Assembly (NCBI GenBank): GCA_963989385.1
Contig: OZ022502.1
Location: forward strand, 8,152,501-8,216,500
DNA length: 64,000 nt
From: Ctena decussata
Taxonomy: Eukaryota > Mollusca > Bivalvia > Lucinida > Lucinidae
Direction: 5' to 3'
This document shows, in pieces, positions 27,092-39,446 of this stretch (its first letter is position 1; every line of letters starts with the position of its first letter). The translations under genes were made by a program, and so were the position numbers. The notes below the pieces were generated by a model, which was not told the DNA's origin, did not search any database, and was given only the letters and a program-made list of their open reading frames with translations.

Positions 27092-27425
27092 AAAAATGGG
27101 GCTTCAGTATAGGCTGCATTAGCTTTGTTTAACTGCAGCTCAGGTGGATAAATTCTATTCACCATGACTTCAAAGTAAGGATTTCAATATTTAAAAGATC
27201 ATCTAGATATCTAGATGTAGAATTAAAAGCCTGCATAATTTCAGATTGTTTATCATTAGAAAGAGAAGCCATGAAATCTCTTTCATAGCAAAATAAAAAT
27301 AAATCCACTACAAGAGGAACTCAATTAGTACCTATCGGAATACCAACAATTTGTCTGTATAACTTAGTACCAAATCTAATGTAAATGTTATCTAAAAGAT
27401 ATTTTAAGGCTTCCACACATATCGA
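27092..27425 (-). pseudogene. Penelope-like reverse transcriptase core fragment
   Basis: The minus-strand frame includes YLLDNIYIRFGTKLYRQIVG, then IPIGTN (RT motif 4 region), and FNSTSRYLDDLLNI with the YLDD catalytic box near 27199-27210. It continues with an NRIYPPELQLNKANAAYTEA segment in a shifted frame. Several stops and frame changes. Same family as 21486-22260. Confidence 0.7.
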
Positions 27426-27964
27426 AGTACATGTATAAACTACATTTGGTCGCTAGCAAAGTTTACATGAGCCCCTTCGGGGTTCACTTACTTTGCACGC
27501 GACCCAGTGGTGTTTATACTTCGATAAGCACCAGAAAAATGAAATTCATTCCCTGAGTATTACTCTTCATTGTTAAGCATCTAAAACAAAACTTTAAAAG
27601 TTTGAGTTATTAAGCTGCCAGGCGGTGTTTCCGTTGCCGGATTGTAAAGGTTTTTGTTAAGACACAACAAGAATGTAATTTGTTCAACGTTTACAGTGTA
27701 AAAGTCTCACTTACAGTCTCAATATCTCGATACAATATATCAAAGTATCAAATATATCAAAGTACCCTCTTTTATCAAAGAATGGATTTTGAACGCATTT
27801 CCTATTTTTCTGTACATTTTAACTATTGCTATCTCGAACTACTTATATCTCAAGGTAAATTTTCTGGGACCAGAAAATTTACTTTGAGATATTAGTAGTT
27901 TGAGATAAATTTCAACTTCGAGATATCGAGACTTTAGAGTATATACTTTTTTTCCTTTAATATT
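27426..27964. other. Intergenic DNA with a hairpin
   Basis: Contains an inverted repeat at about 27820-27935 (GAACTACTTATATCTCAAGG facing its complement across GGGACC). No gene. Confidence 0.5.
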
Positions 27965-28201
27965 TGAGCCGCGACACGACAAAACCAACAATGTGGTTGT
28001 GCGTCCAGCGCAGACTCAGATCAGCCTAGGCATCCGCCCAGTCTGATCAGAGTCTTCGCTTTCCGCATGAAGGTAGCTTAGTCCCTCAGCTACCCTTTAA
28101 GCGCTTAGCAAAGAGTCTGATCAGACTAGGTGAATGCCCAGGCTGATCTGAGTCTGCACTGGGCGGACGACCATATTGTTGGTTTCTCGTGTCGCGGCTC
28201 A
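27965..28201. repeat. Palindromic MITE family A, copy 5 (near consensus)
   Basis: TGAGCCGCGACACGACAAAA at the left, CTCGTGTCGCGGCTCA at the right, 237 bp, full internal symmetry around the GTAGCT core. Confidence 0.9.
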
Positions 28202-29722
28202 TTTAGGGTAATTACTGAGGTAGACTGTCGCAGAGAAGCACGCGGATCAACATGCTTCAAACATCTCCTACGTCTTTATTAAATTAACAGATTCCAGACA
28301 CAAAGTAGAAACATCTTAATGTGTTAATATACATGTACTAAGAGATCAAGTGTTTTTCCTCATGTTCCGAGCACGAGCACCTCCGTGTGACCAAAATTTC
28401 TTTACCTCTTTCTTCTGTAATACCTTATGAAATAAACATTTTTCAGCGATGATTCATCAAAGAATTAGTAAAGTACATACTTAGGAAAATTCTCAAGAAT
28501 TGACTAAATTCAATCCCAAATCCCATGTAAGACACCACCAAAGACATCACCAGCGACAACAGATAAACAGCCATATCCCATGTAGGTGTTCACCTTGCTA
28601 GCCTCAACATAACAAACAATATATGAATAATAGACATAGCAACAAACAACATAAAAAAACAACAACAGAAAAAGAACCAAAACAGAGGTGCCGCCTTAGG
28701 ACGGTCAGCAATGAAATTACTGGGGTTTGGGGCGCGTCGCCGTAAAACGAAATTTCCGACCATAAAACCGACGATTTACCTCCTCAAATGACAATTTTGT
28801 GTACACATTGTTACTCACAGGGTAAAAAAGTTGATCAGATCTGATCAGTTTTCTAATGGAGAACTATAAATAGATTTTACCCAGTGTGTTAGACTGTACA
28901 GTTATCCCCTAAATCATTACAATGCATATCAATATACTGTATGGTGAAGAAGATACAGAAGTAAGACATTGACTTATATAAAGTCTGTCTTCCAAACTAT
29001 ACATACCCTCATTTTTGCTTTCAGTCGGCTGTAAATATCAATCAACAATGCAGCATTATAAACTCTATTCAAAAAAAAAATAATAAATAAATAAATAAAT
29101 AAAAAAAGTGAAGGAAAGAATGACACGTTAGTATGAGAAACGACTGACTATTGCTTATATAGGTTCATACAAGATAAGAAAAGAAACATGTTTACGAGAA
29201 AAGACGGAAATAAGACAGAAAAAGAATAAGATATAGAAAATAGAATTGTATTAATTGTATTACTGTATTCAAATCGTTTTGATTTTACCAAAACATCTTG
29301 AACTGCTAATAATATTTGTCGCTTTTCCGTTTCGGAAAGTTGTTCTCTGCCAAAAAGAAGTATATTAAAGTGACTAAATCTGCAATTCTGACCATTTTTT
29401 GGAAATTTTTCCTTTCTCTTTAAATCATTTGTAAAAGTAGCATAAAGTTATGCTGCCATCATAAACCTTTCCCAAAACCTGTAAACTGCACAGAAAAGTG
29501 AATAATCTTCATGAAAACAGGTGCAAAGTTTATAAGTCTGGTGAAATTTATATCCCCATCGAAGCTATATTTATGTATTCTTGAAAATTAAGTAAAGCAA
29601 TTATGGCAATGAAAGATTAAAAGTTACAGACTTTGCAGCTTTAAGGATAGGCTGGCAAATATGAACAAAGGGTCTCAAGTTCTTTACAGATTTTGAGTTT
29701 ATACTCATTTTTTATAAGTATG
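28202..29722. other. Intergenic DNA, no gene seen
   Basis: Repeat-like segments near 28390-28470 and 28680-28740 have relatives near 941-1015 and 21120. An (AATA)n tract lies near 29083-29102. No exon recognised. Confidence 0.45.
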
Positions 29723-29764
29723 CTGTTATGCAGATCTGGGGATATTGAGAGTAATCCGGGTCCA
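29723..29764 (+). other. 2A-like ribosome-skipping peptide in LINE 1
   Basis: Reads LLCRSGDIESNPGP, matching the 2A consensus D-x-E-x-NPGP, in the same frame as the downstream endonuclease ORF. A TGA follows four codons later, so the connecting frame is broken here. 2A-like peptides are established in APE-type non-LTR elements of several animals. Confidence 0.8.
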
Positions 29765-30892
29765 ATTAGTCAAATCTGAACCAAGCGTTGACTATTCTAG
29801 TAAAAGCTCGGTCAGTGATTCTGCTTCAGAACTGAGTTCTCAAATATTTCAGAACTACCTGTCGTTAGTTCATTATAATGTACAAAAAAATTTTTACCCA
29901 AGCTTGAAATTATCGAAACAGAGTTTACTAAATTTGATGTACTCTGCTTAACTGAGACTTGGCTGAGTCGGAACGTATCGGACAACAAAGTTCTGATGAC
30001 CAGCTTTAAGACCCCGATCCGATATGACAGACCAGATGATGCGCATGGTGGCGTTGCGGTATATATTAAAGAAACTCTATACTCCAGACGACGTAGTGAC
30101 CTAGAAATTCATGAACTTGAAAGTGTTTTGGTTGAAGTCAAACTTAAACACCGTTCAGTTTTAATAGGTACATTTTATCGACCTCCGGATTCCGACGCGT
30201 CAGCTTTTGATGATATTGAAGCGTCGATAGATTTAGCATTTGACACTGGCATAAAGGATATTATAATAACAGGAGACTTTAATCTCGATTATCTAAAACC
30301 TACAACACGCAGGAAAATTGACGGTATTTCAATTCAGTATAATTTGCATCAGATAATAGATGAAGCGACTAATTTTACTGAACATTCAGCCTCATTAATT
30401 GATATTTGTCTTGTAAGTGATCCAAGAAATGACGTTCTAAGTGGTGTCGGTGAACCATTTGTTTCTCAAAATATTAGGTACCATTGTCCCATATACTGTT
30501 TTTATAATGTACAGAAAGTCGAAGTTAATGATTTTATCAAACGTAAAATTTGGTTAAAATACGATCGTGGTAATTTTGACAGTTTACGAAACGAAATAAA
30601 TGATACGAATTGGGAGAATCTAGCTAACGTTGATATTAATACTTATGCAACGAATATTGCCGAACACATTAGAACAATATCTGAAAAACATATACCCAAC
30701 AAGTTTGCTACTATACGCACTTCTGATCCGCCTTGGCTTGATTCAAATATCCGTAAGTTAATTAATAAAAGACGACGACTGTTTAACAAAGCCAAACGAA
30801 CCAAAACTAATGAAGATGCTACTAAATATAGACAATTTCTAATCAAAGTAACAAAGTGTATACGCCAGTCTAAGAAAAAAACATTCAGATAA
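29765..30892 (+). pseudogene. LINE endonuclease domain (APE type), broken
   Basis: Frame pieces encode an exonuclease/endonuclease/phosphatase fold: CLTETWLSRN near 29943, then from 29996 DDAHGGVAVYIKETLYSRR, LIGTFYRPPDSD, ITGDFNLDYL and a C-terminal linker ending DPPWLDSNIRKLINKRRR. These match the order of APE motifs in non-LTR retrotransposons. The first part is in another frame from the rest, changing near 29885 in an A run. Confidence 0.85.
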
Positions 30893-31136
30893 GCTTTCAG
30901 AAAAACTACTAACGTCCTCACTTACTAGTAAAGACTGGTAGAGGATCTTAAAATCTTTATTAAAGCCCACTCATCATCTGTTATACCTCCCCTTAATAAA
31001 AACGCAACAATCTTTTCGAGTAATGTAGAAAAAGCAAATGTTTTTAATGATTACTTTACAAGTCAGTGTCAGTTAAATGATGACAATACATTTCTTCCAG
31101 ATATGAATATTTCTAACGATATCCCCATACTAAAAA

Positions 31137-32516
31137 TATAGTTCTTACACCCGACGAAGTTAAAGACACCCTTCAATCACTAAAATTAGGTAAAGCGTCT
31201 GGGTCTGATGGCATAAATAATCGAGTTTTGAAGGAATTATCGTTCGAACTTGCTAGTCCTTTATGTTCATTGTGTAACTTTTCCCTATCAAACAGTGTTG
31301 TGGCGTCTACTTGGAAAGAAGCCAATGTGATCCCTATTTATAAGAAGGATGACCCTTCTGAGGTATCAAATTACAGACCGATTTCATTGCTAGACGCAGT
31401 AGGTAAAGTGTTTGAGAAGTTAGTCCACAAGCATATGTTTAATTTCCTTAGTTCCAATAGGATAATATCTAGTATTGAATCTGGTTTCGTACCTGGGGAT
31501 CCTACTGTTAATCAGTTGATTAGTACGTACGACATTTTTGTAAAGCTTTAGATGAAGGCCAGGAGCTTCGATCAGTGTTCTGTGATATAAGCAAGGTTTT
31601 TTACCGGGTATGGCATAAAGGTCTTTTATTGAAACCTAGGTGTGTCGGCATAAGGGGTTCTCTTTTGAAATGGTTTTCAAATTATCTCTTGGATAGGAAA
31701 CAGCGTGCTGCTCCTCCAGGTGCATCTTCAGATTGGTCATCAGTAACAGCAGGTGTTCCACAAGGTTCTATACTCGGCCCTCTCTTATTCCTTATTTTCA
31801 TAAACGATATTGTTGTTGATCTAGATACAAAAGTGAGGTTATTTGCCGATGATACGAGCCTATATATAATTGTTGATACTCATGTCAGTGCTGCTATGAA
31901 ACTTAGTAGTGATCTCCTTAAAAATACACAACTGGACAACACGATGGTTGGTTACGTTTAATCCTTCCAAATATCTAGGAAACGATTTGCTATTGACCAC
32001 CAACCTTTAGTCATGAATGACCAACAAATTTTTGGAAGTGTAATGTCATAAACACCTCGGATTGTTGCTTTCCAGTGATGGTACTTGGCACGACCACATT
32101 GATCATATTACATCAAAAGCTTGGACAGGGATAAATGTCATGCGTAAACTTAAGTTTGTTTTGGATCGGAAATCGCTCCAAACTATATATTTTGTCTTTT
32201 GGAAAATTCAGATATTATTTGGGATAACTGTACTCGATATGAGAAAGATGAGTTGGACAAGATTCAGTTGGAAGCTGCAAGGATAGTATCGGGTACAACT
32301 AAATTGTTTTTTCTGCTTCTTTATATTTGGAACTTGGATGGGAAAGTCTCTCTTCTAGAAGGCGTAAACATAAATTAGTAATGTTTTATAAAATGATGCA
32401 TGGCCTTTGTCCGAATTATTTGACTGAGATGGTACCTGAGCGAGTAAATCAAATTTCTTCCTATAAACTTCGAAATTCGGACGATTACCTTACAATGCGT
32501 ACATACTCGTAATTAT
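31137..32516 (+). pseudogene. LINE reverse transcriptase, broken into several frames
   Basis: Pieces in order: LTPDEVKDTLQSLKLGKASG (31147 on), EANVIPIYKKDDPSEVSNYR PISLLD, then from ~31545 SVFCDISKVFYRVWHKGLL, VTAGVPQGSILGPLLFLIFI and LFADDTSLY with the FADD box at 31842-31853. Next, after another frame change, HIDHITSKAWTGINVMRKLK and SLSSRRRKHKLVMFYKMMHG. At least three frame breaks, so non-functional. Confidence 0.88.
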
Positions 32517-32620
32517 ATTTTAATTCGTTTTTGCCCTCTGTTGTAAGGGAATGGAATGCTCTGCCTCCGGCAAGCAGAGATGCAAATTCTGTAGAGTCTT
32601 TTAAAAGGTCTTTAAATACA

Positions 32621-32843
32621 GGGGCCGTATTCATAAAGCCATTTAAGTCGTTGCTATGCGGTTGCTAAGGCTAAATATCTATAAAGGAGATTCCCTACAA
32701 CTATGAAATTTGGTCTGGAGGAACAGTCTTTGTAAGACTGTTCCTCCAGAGCAAATTTCATAGTTGTAGGGAATCTCCTTCCATGAAATTTAGCCTTAGC
32801 AACAGCATAGCAACCACTTAAGTCGTTTTATGAATACGGCCCC
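32621..32843. mobile_element. 223-bp palindromic MITE inserted in LINE 1
   Basis: GGGGCCGTATTCATAAA at the left and its complement TTTATGAATACGGCCCC at the right. Most of the interior is also inverted (GGAGATTCCCTACAACTATG facing its complement), with AACAGTC/GACTGTT near the centre. Confidence 0.85.
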
Positions 32844-32846
32844 AGA

Positions 32847-33213
32847 ACTTACCAGAAAACCCGCTTATTACTTCGTAGGTGAAAGATCTAGCCAAATTCA
32901 TCACGTTCGACTTCGAACAAATTGTAGTGCTTTGAAGGAGCATCTTTTCGCGAAAAATATAATAGCTGACCCTTATTGTTCCTGTGGAGCAGTTGAAAAT
33001 ACTAAGCACTTTTTGCTTGAATGCCCGGCCTTTGATGTTATTAGACAAGATATGATAAATGAAGTAACAAGGATTATAGATCCAACAGCTGATATATTGC
33101 TGTTTGGAAATACGGCTTTAAATGATGAAGCTAACTCAATTATTTTTCAGTTTGTGCAGAAATTTATTCAGAAAAGTAAACGCTTTAACACGAAAAAGTC
33201 TAAAAATGAATAA
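32847..33213 (+). pseudogene. LINE 1 C-terminal Cys-rich segment
   Basis: SSQIHHVRLRTNCSALKEHL, then CSCGAVENTKHFLLECPAF: the CxC...H...C pattern found at the C-terminus of many CR1/Jockey-group reverse transcriptases. Cut from the rest by the MITE. Confidence 0.8.
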
Positions 33214-34483
33214 GAATAAGTTATTTTAAATTTGAATGATCTATTTCCTATATCATGATGTAGTTTTGTATAGTCATACCAATGAATAGTCTGTCAATAT
33301 GATGGGGGTGTTTGGTTCGATCGGTAGGTCCTGTGCTTCTCGCAGGCTTACAGCATACCTTAACTAACAAATATGTTTGAGATATGTCAGCTCTAAAATA
33401 TATCGATTTTTTTTTTTTGTAAATGACCTGTTAATTTTCACTAATTTTCACTCAGTGTGTTACTTTGTAGATGTTCCCTGCGTGGTAAGGTTGGTAAGTT
33501 GGTAAGGATTTCAATATATTCTGGTACAGTATTTGCTTTATTAGTTTATTAGAGTCTCATCCTGGTGTACAACATCACATACATATAATATAATATTATA
33601 CATGTTACAATATAAAAATACACCAAGCCATTCAATATAGAATTATAAGAGACTTATCACAGCAGTACTTATTTACAAGCATCATCATTATAAAATTTAT
33701 GAGAGATATATACAGCCTATCACATGCTCAACTCAGCAGGGAAGCAATCCGATCGAAGAAACTCGTGGTACGCCACCACACACACAAAAGGAGCCAAAAG
33801 ACCGATCCTGTGAGCCATCACGTACTGACTCATCAAGGAACTGGTACCGTACCAAAGCGTCAAGTACTTCTCCGCGTACCACACCCGCATCTCGAGGAAC
33901 ATTGTGCCCAGAGCAAACGGGGGTCCTAGAGTGTGCCTAGTGGATATACAACGGTTACTTCCCTGCTAGTTGAACTTTGAAGTTTCCCAACAATTACTTG
34001 CATACTTAAATGAAGGGGAAAAAGATAAAAAAAGAAAAAAGATAACCAAGACATACCACGGTTATACGTTAAAATAACATTTACGCAACACTGGTCATTT
34101 AAGCACGTAAAGCTAAGAGATACACATAAATACAAAATAAATAAATTAAAAACGAAAAGACCAGTAAATAAAAACTTGATATTGATTCCCGACTGTCAGT
34201 TGTATGCGCTGTATTTATGAAAATTACCCAAAGCCACTGCATGAACGCACAATACATGCATCACCGGAGAAGGAACACCGTCCTAGGCAGGAAGATGTGG
34301 CGGAGCCAATGTCCAAACAGCATAACACCCTACCTGATGTCCAATCTCCGGCTCGCACATCATGTGATCGATTTAAAACAAGCGTCATACAAGAAAGCTG
34401 ACAGACCCAGTATCCATTAAAAAATAATACACGTGAGAAAAAACTACTATTTGTAAAAATAAGCGTTACGAAATTGCAGAATT
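33214..34483. other. Intergenic DNA, no gene seen
   Basis: LINE 1 3' region at the start, T run near 33409-33418, AT-rich remainder. Short open frames around 33700-33930 and 34200-34500 lack any recognisable domain. Confidence 0.45.
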
Positions 34484-35056
34484 TTAAAACAGGTTTTGGC
34501 ACATATTCGAATCATATCTGTATGACTGAATAAAAAAATCATTTTTTTCGCGAAGATTAAGATCAATAAAAGTTGGCAACAATGACATAGCCTTTATGAA
34601 TAAAACATCTCTAAGATCATTATAAGCAGAGCATTCCAGTATCACGTGCATCTCGTCTTCAATTACATTACAAAAATGACACAGCCGCTGGGTGACATCA
34701 ATATTTTCGAACCTTCCCGTTTCTATTCTAATCGGGGCTACACCGCATCTAAACTTTGCAAAAGCTGCTCTATGACAAGCGGGCATAAGCAATTTGCAAT
34801 AATTTTCAGGATTATACTCCGATTTAAATAACCTATACGTACGTAGTTTATTGCGCCCGCTCCCTGATTTTCCAGACTCGCTATTTACTAGAGTATGCCA
34901 TTCTGAGACGTAATTAGCCATCAAAGAGTTTACTATATCAGACGTAAATTTTGTTCTGGAAAAAGCCCTTGTCGTATCAGAATATGTCTCCAGATATTCG
35001 TACACCTTACTCGCTCTTTGAACGACTTTATCATCTTTGAAATTGTAAGGGTCCAT
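34484..35056 (-). pseudogene. LINE reverse transcriptase C-terminal fragment (second family)
   Basis: A 190-codon frame with RAAFAKFRCGVAPIRIETGR and CHFCNVIEDEMHVILECSAY. The pattern (F-x-K-F-R ... IExGR ... CxxC ... ExHxxxxC) is the C-terminal domain of non-LTR reverse transcriptases. No RT palm upstream, so 5'-truncated. Different family from LINE 1. Confidence 0.75.
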
Positions 35057-35576
35057 TTGATTATCAGAATATGTCGCACAAATAGTGAAAAGGGTGTAGT
35101 TCTTGATCAGATGGTCTGATCTAGATTTTCTCTTTTCGCCCGAGTTTCTGGATTAAATGTGGTATTTTTACAGTCATGAGTTCTACGAATATCAGTGCAC
35201 ATTTTAATTATAGCTTTATTGCATTGAACGATCACTATATTTCATAAGTTGAGAAATGTCTTTTTTGGAGATGAATTCAAATAAGCCGAATGGCTTTTTT
35301 AAGATCCCTTCATGTATTTATTATGGTTACGCACCGCTGAGCCGCTTGGGGAACGTCGTTAGGTGAATTGAAACAGAACAGATCAGAAAAGGTTTCTGCT
35401 AAGCTGGCTTAAGCGAAATTCTGAAAACAGCAAAGTATTGCAAAACAATCAACTCCTCAAAAAGACATAATACCGGAAAACGGAAATTTTGAGCAATATT
35501 AGAAAATTGCCATTGACTATCAGCCAGAAAATTGAAAATCAGCACTTAATGCGTCAGAAGTACAGGTAGGGTAAAG
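35057..35576. other. Intergenic DNA, no gene seen
   Basis: No gene or defined repeat recognised. Confidence 0.4.
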
Positions 35577-35783
35577 TCGGGTAACTTTGGACAGCGGGTA
35601 AATTCGGACATACCATTGCAAACAGTGAAAATCTAGATGAGACGGCTCACAATGAGCCATCTCATCAGAATTTTGACTGTTTGCCCAGTTAATTTTGTTT
35701 TAAATCCAAACAACTGACATATAAAGGAAAAAATGCCTCTGTCCGAATTTACCCGCTGTCCGAATCTACCTGACTTTACCCTA
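35577..35783. repeat. MITE family B, copy 1
   Basis: Begins TAGGGTAAAGTCGGGTAACT and ends ACCTGACTTTACCCTA. GCGGGTAAATTCGGACA recurs inverted near each end. Internal ACGGCTCACAATGAGCC hairpin. Confidence 0.85.
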
Positions 35784-37399
35784 TAGTGAACACTCTTTTA
35801 ATGTAGCCCTTTATCAGTTATGCGTTGTGGCAGCTCCTTCTTTTTTGGTGTGGTTACCATAAAACCCGAAATGCTGCGAGTGGAAACTATTGAACAAGAT
35901 CTCCAAGGTACAGGACAGCTCGTCTCTCCTGACAGCGCCTTGCCCATCAGGGCGACGTCATTTCAACGCCATGTTGATGCGACGTAACGGCGTCGCATCG
36001 ACGTCAGGGCGACGTCATTTCAACGCCATGTGCCTGCTGGGAAAACTTTAACGCATGTAATAGGATGCTTACGCCAAAGCCGACGCATTAGACAGTACAT
36101 GTACTTTCGAACAGGCGAAATTAATTCAACTTCTCAGTAGCCACGAGGCTGCAAAAGCTGAAAGTTTGCTGAATTCTTCATATATGTAGCAAAAGTCTCT
36201 ACAAAACATTCTTTCTCGTGGCAATCGATTAAGAGCTTGGGGCGTAGAAAGGAATGCCAGTAGACGTAATAGGTTACTAACGATGACAATTCGAGATCTG
36301 TTCAAAAATAGTTTTGTCTATGTCTGCATAGTATTTAAATAGTTTTATTTTCTGAATCTGTTGCTGCCAAGAAAACCGACAGATGTTGCTAAAGTCATTG
36401 CATTTTTTTTTAGTTTTCTTCGCGCAAAGAATGTATAGCAATTCCGGTCCTAAAAACAATTTTGTCAAATGTTCATAAGTGTCGGACTTTTGATTTCATT
36501 CTCCACAAGTCAATTTTTCTTTTACTTTTGGAGGCCCTAGCATGGTGGATGGGTAAACACTATAGCGCTAACTGGTGTGAGAAGCAGAGTTAAAGGGAAT
36601 CCCTTAGTGAAACTTATTAAAGTACTTGTTACAAGAGTTTTCTAACAATTGAGACAATATATATGATAAATTTGAAACTCCGGTCACCAACCTTTCCATG
36701 TACATTTTCTGAGCATTTATTAGCCTATTAAATTATGATAATAAAAAACAACATGTATTTTCTCGTTTTTTCTTAGGGAAGGTGGTTAGCTGGAACAAGG
36801 AATAAGTTGGCACCGAGGCCTTTACTCTATATAAGTTAAATTGATAATAATGGAGCAAATACGTTCAAAGAAAATAAATTTGCGTCTTTTGTTTACACGA
36901 TATAGACATTAGCTGTCGATATCATGTAAACAAAAGACGCAAGTAATTTTCTTTTCTACGTAGTTGCGCCATTGCCAAAAACTTGTAGGATGGGCAGTCG
37001 TATTTTGTAAAAGTACCTACTAGTGTCCGCAAAGCTGTTTCTTTATATCAGTATAAAACATTTTCATCTGTTTCTCGGCAATAAAAATATTAAATTGACA
37101 AGACAGAGTAGGCCCCCCTATTTTCCTGTTATAGATGATGTTCATAAACCAATAGTTCGTATGTCATGAGAAATTATTCACAGCAAGGTTAGGTCGAGGC
37201 AATTGGCAGAAATTAACAAGTCATACAAATCAAGCCCGGATCCAAACCACCACGAACCAGTGCCACGAACCGGTGGGGCTCTGGATAACTGGTGGGGCTG
37301 TGAGGTGCTGAGCTGCATGTAGGGGTGGGGATGAGGTTGGGTTGGGGCTGGGAGGGAAGTGAGGCTTGAAAAAATATGACAAATGAGAATTTTTGATGA
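35784..37399. other. Intergenic DNA with palindromic repeats
   Basis: 35941-36041 holds alternating GACGTCATTTCAACG and GTCGCATCGACG inverted units, related to 38633-38735. 36870-36955 holds an inverted repeat (AATTTGCGTCTTTTGTTTAC facing its complement around TAGACATTAGCTGTC). No gene. Confidence 0.55.
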
Positions 37400-37490
37400 T
37401 GTCATTTTTGACTCAAAATATATATTGTGATATCTCATTAGAATCGCCTTGCTGAGGCGATTCTAATGAGATGTCACAACATATATTTCA
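37400..37490. repeat. Hairpin repeat
   Basis: AATATATATTGTGATATCTCATTAGAATCGCC-type left arm faces its complement around TTGCTGA; arms about 37 bp with few mismatches. Confidence 0.75.
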
Positions 37491-38632
37491 ATCTAACCAG
37501 GCCCAGGTGTCGGGGCTGAAGCCCCAAAGCCCACCCCCTGGATCCGGGGCTGCAATTTTGATGAAATCACAGATTACATTTTTAAAAGATCAAAGCACAG
37601 TCCTAGTCAGAGACACGTGGTCAGAGATCACATACTTTATGTGTTTTGCGTATTCTCGAAGTAAAGTTTTTTTTAAAAAAAAAAGCGCGATAAAGTCCAG
37701 TCAGAAGTCTCAGAAAAGGGTAGTTTTGTTCCCCGCTCCTCCTTCCAAATCCCCGCCCCGCCCCCTACTTTTCCCCAGCCCACGACACACATCAACACCC
37801 CTGTCTCAAAATCCTGCATAACAAAACTTAGCGTGTGAGGGGAGGTAAGCCAACTAGCCTACTAGACTAACAATTTCTCCTGATGCGACGGAAATTAGGT
37901 TATGGTTGACTAAGTATCTTTTTGTGGAGGGCAAAATTTAGAACGCTGATGATACTGGACGACTGGAAGTTTACCCTTACAAGTTTCCCTGTTTCAGTAA
38001 CAAGACTTTTAACAAGGTGAGTCTTATTGTGTATGTGATTATTATTTTCTGTTGTTGGCTAATGAATTTAACATGACTGCTGAAACGCACTAGACGAGAG
38101 CTGTTGTTTTTGGCAGTGCCACTTTGCAGTGTAGTTAAGAAACCAGATTCATTAGTTCTTGGTGTATGACAACGTTTATAATGTGTTTTAGCCTTTTTAT
38201 TCTTTCTTGTATTCAGAGCACAGTCATACGTTTCGATGTGTCACTGTATAATTGGTAGAACGTAGCCTTCGATAGCATACAAGGGATCCCCAATTATTTT
38301 CTATTACAAGTATAAGCTTTTCACAAAAAAATCTACAGGATAGGGCATATTGTATGAACTTTTTTATTCATTTATTTTCAGAATGGTCTGAATATAATTG
38401 CATAAACAACTGCATATTTTAACCAACTGAAGTTGAAAGCTGAAATATAATTTTAGGTAATGTTATTGAGTTATCTACCTTTTATTATAAACATATCAAA
38501 AGAAACCATATGGTTATCATATCATGTAGTTAGATTGTAACATGAAAAATATATAGGTTATCATAATTGAGAAACACTAGTTTTTATATACAAATGGACA
38601 ACACAAAGATTGAAAATAAAGGTATCTTCCAA
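37491..38632. other. Intergenic DNA, no gene seen
   Basis: C-rich tract near 37730-37800, A/T run near 37670. No recognised gene. Confidence 0.4.
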
Positions 38633-38735
38633 GCAGGCGCATGACGTTGAAATGACGTCGTCCTAACGTCGATGCGACGTAATGACGTCGCATCGACGTT
38701 AGCATGACGTCATTTCAACGTCATATACCTTGTGG
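38633..38735. repeat. CRE-rich palindromic MITE
   Basis: Inverted repeat built of TGACGT-containing modules (ATGACGTTGAAATGACGTC facing its complement, centre near ACGTAATGACGT). Related to 35941-36041. Confidence 0.8.
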
Positions 38736-38904
38736 TTAAGATTCGCGTTTCTGGGCATTGTGCGATAATATTAGTTCATACGCTGTATTGAACGATAAAA
38801 ACGTGGTGGAGAAAAGGAATCAAGGTAATGTTTCCATTACTGACCCTGCTAAGCCTGTCATCAATCACCATATGAACTATAAATAGGACATAGGCAAATA
38901 ATGC

Positions 38905-39055
38905 AGACCAGGGTCCGAGGTTATAAAACTTCAGTATAATCTCAAACTCAAAATAAAGCACACTGATTGGCTGCTTGTGCTCGGAAGGAGCCAATTAGTG
39001 TGCTTTATTTTGAGTTTGAGAATGTACTCAAGTTTTATAACCTCCGGGCCAGGTC
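38905..39055. repeat. Palindromic MITE-like repeat
   Basis: GAGGTTATAAAACTT ... AACTCAAAATAAAGCACAC faces its complement (GTGTGCTTTATTTTGAGTT ... TTATAACCTC) across a ~35-base centre. Confidence 0.8.
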
Positions 39056-39109
39056 AGACGATTTCAGTTTGACATTTTTGATATTATCATTTTCTATGAT
39101 TCATATAGA

Positions 39110-39215
39110 GGTTCTTACAACACGAGTGGTCATTTCAGATGCAATGTATGAAAGAGCCTTAGGCGAGTTTCATAAATGTCACGTGAAATGACCACGAGTG
39201 TAAGAATCTGTTTAT
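39110..39215. repeat. Hairpin repeat
   Basis: GTTCTTACAACACGAGTGGTC ... at the left faces GACCACGAGTGTAAGAATC at the right, with symmetry through much of the interior. Confidence 0.65.
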
Positions 39216-39446
39216 CATACGACCCTTTAAAATAGGATTTTAACACCTTCAAACTGAACATTATTTCAATAAGAAAACGCATTGTTGACATGGACGTTGT
39301 CAATGACGTTACGTTTACGCGCCAAAGTGTTATTACACGTGTGGTCATACGATTTTTATGACACGACATTATCCACTGAATAACATCGACGTCAAATGAT
39401 AAATACCCTTTTCCTCTGCACGCCTGTACCCCAGCTTTGGTCACTT

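Larger units (their letters stand above)
29723..33213 (+). mobile_element. Degraded non-LTR retrotransposon (LINE 1, CR1/L2-like group)
   Basis: 2A-like peptide, APE endonuclease, reverse transcriptase and Cys-rich C-terminal segment occur in order on the plus strand, with several frame changes and a 223-bp MITE inserted near the 3' end. The exact clade cannot be fixed without a tree. 5' and 3' limits are approximate. Confidence 0.85.

Noticed and set aside
33699..34502. Several 60-90-codon frames
   Set aside because: No domain, overlapping on both strands, no splice context; chance frames.
37471..37821. 116-codon frame with Pro/Ser-rich sequence
   Set aside because: Arises from a C-rich tract and a hairpin repeat; no conserved pattern.
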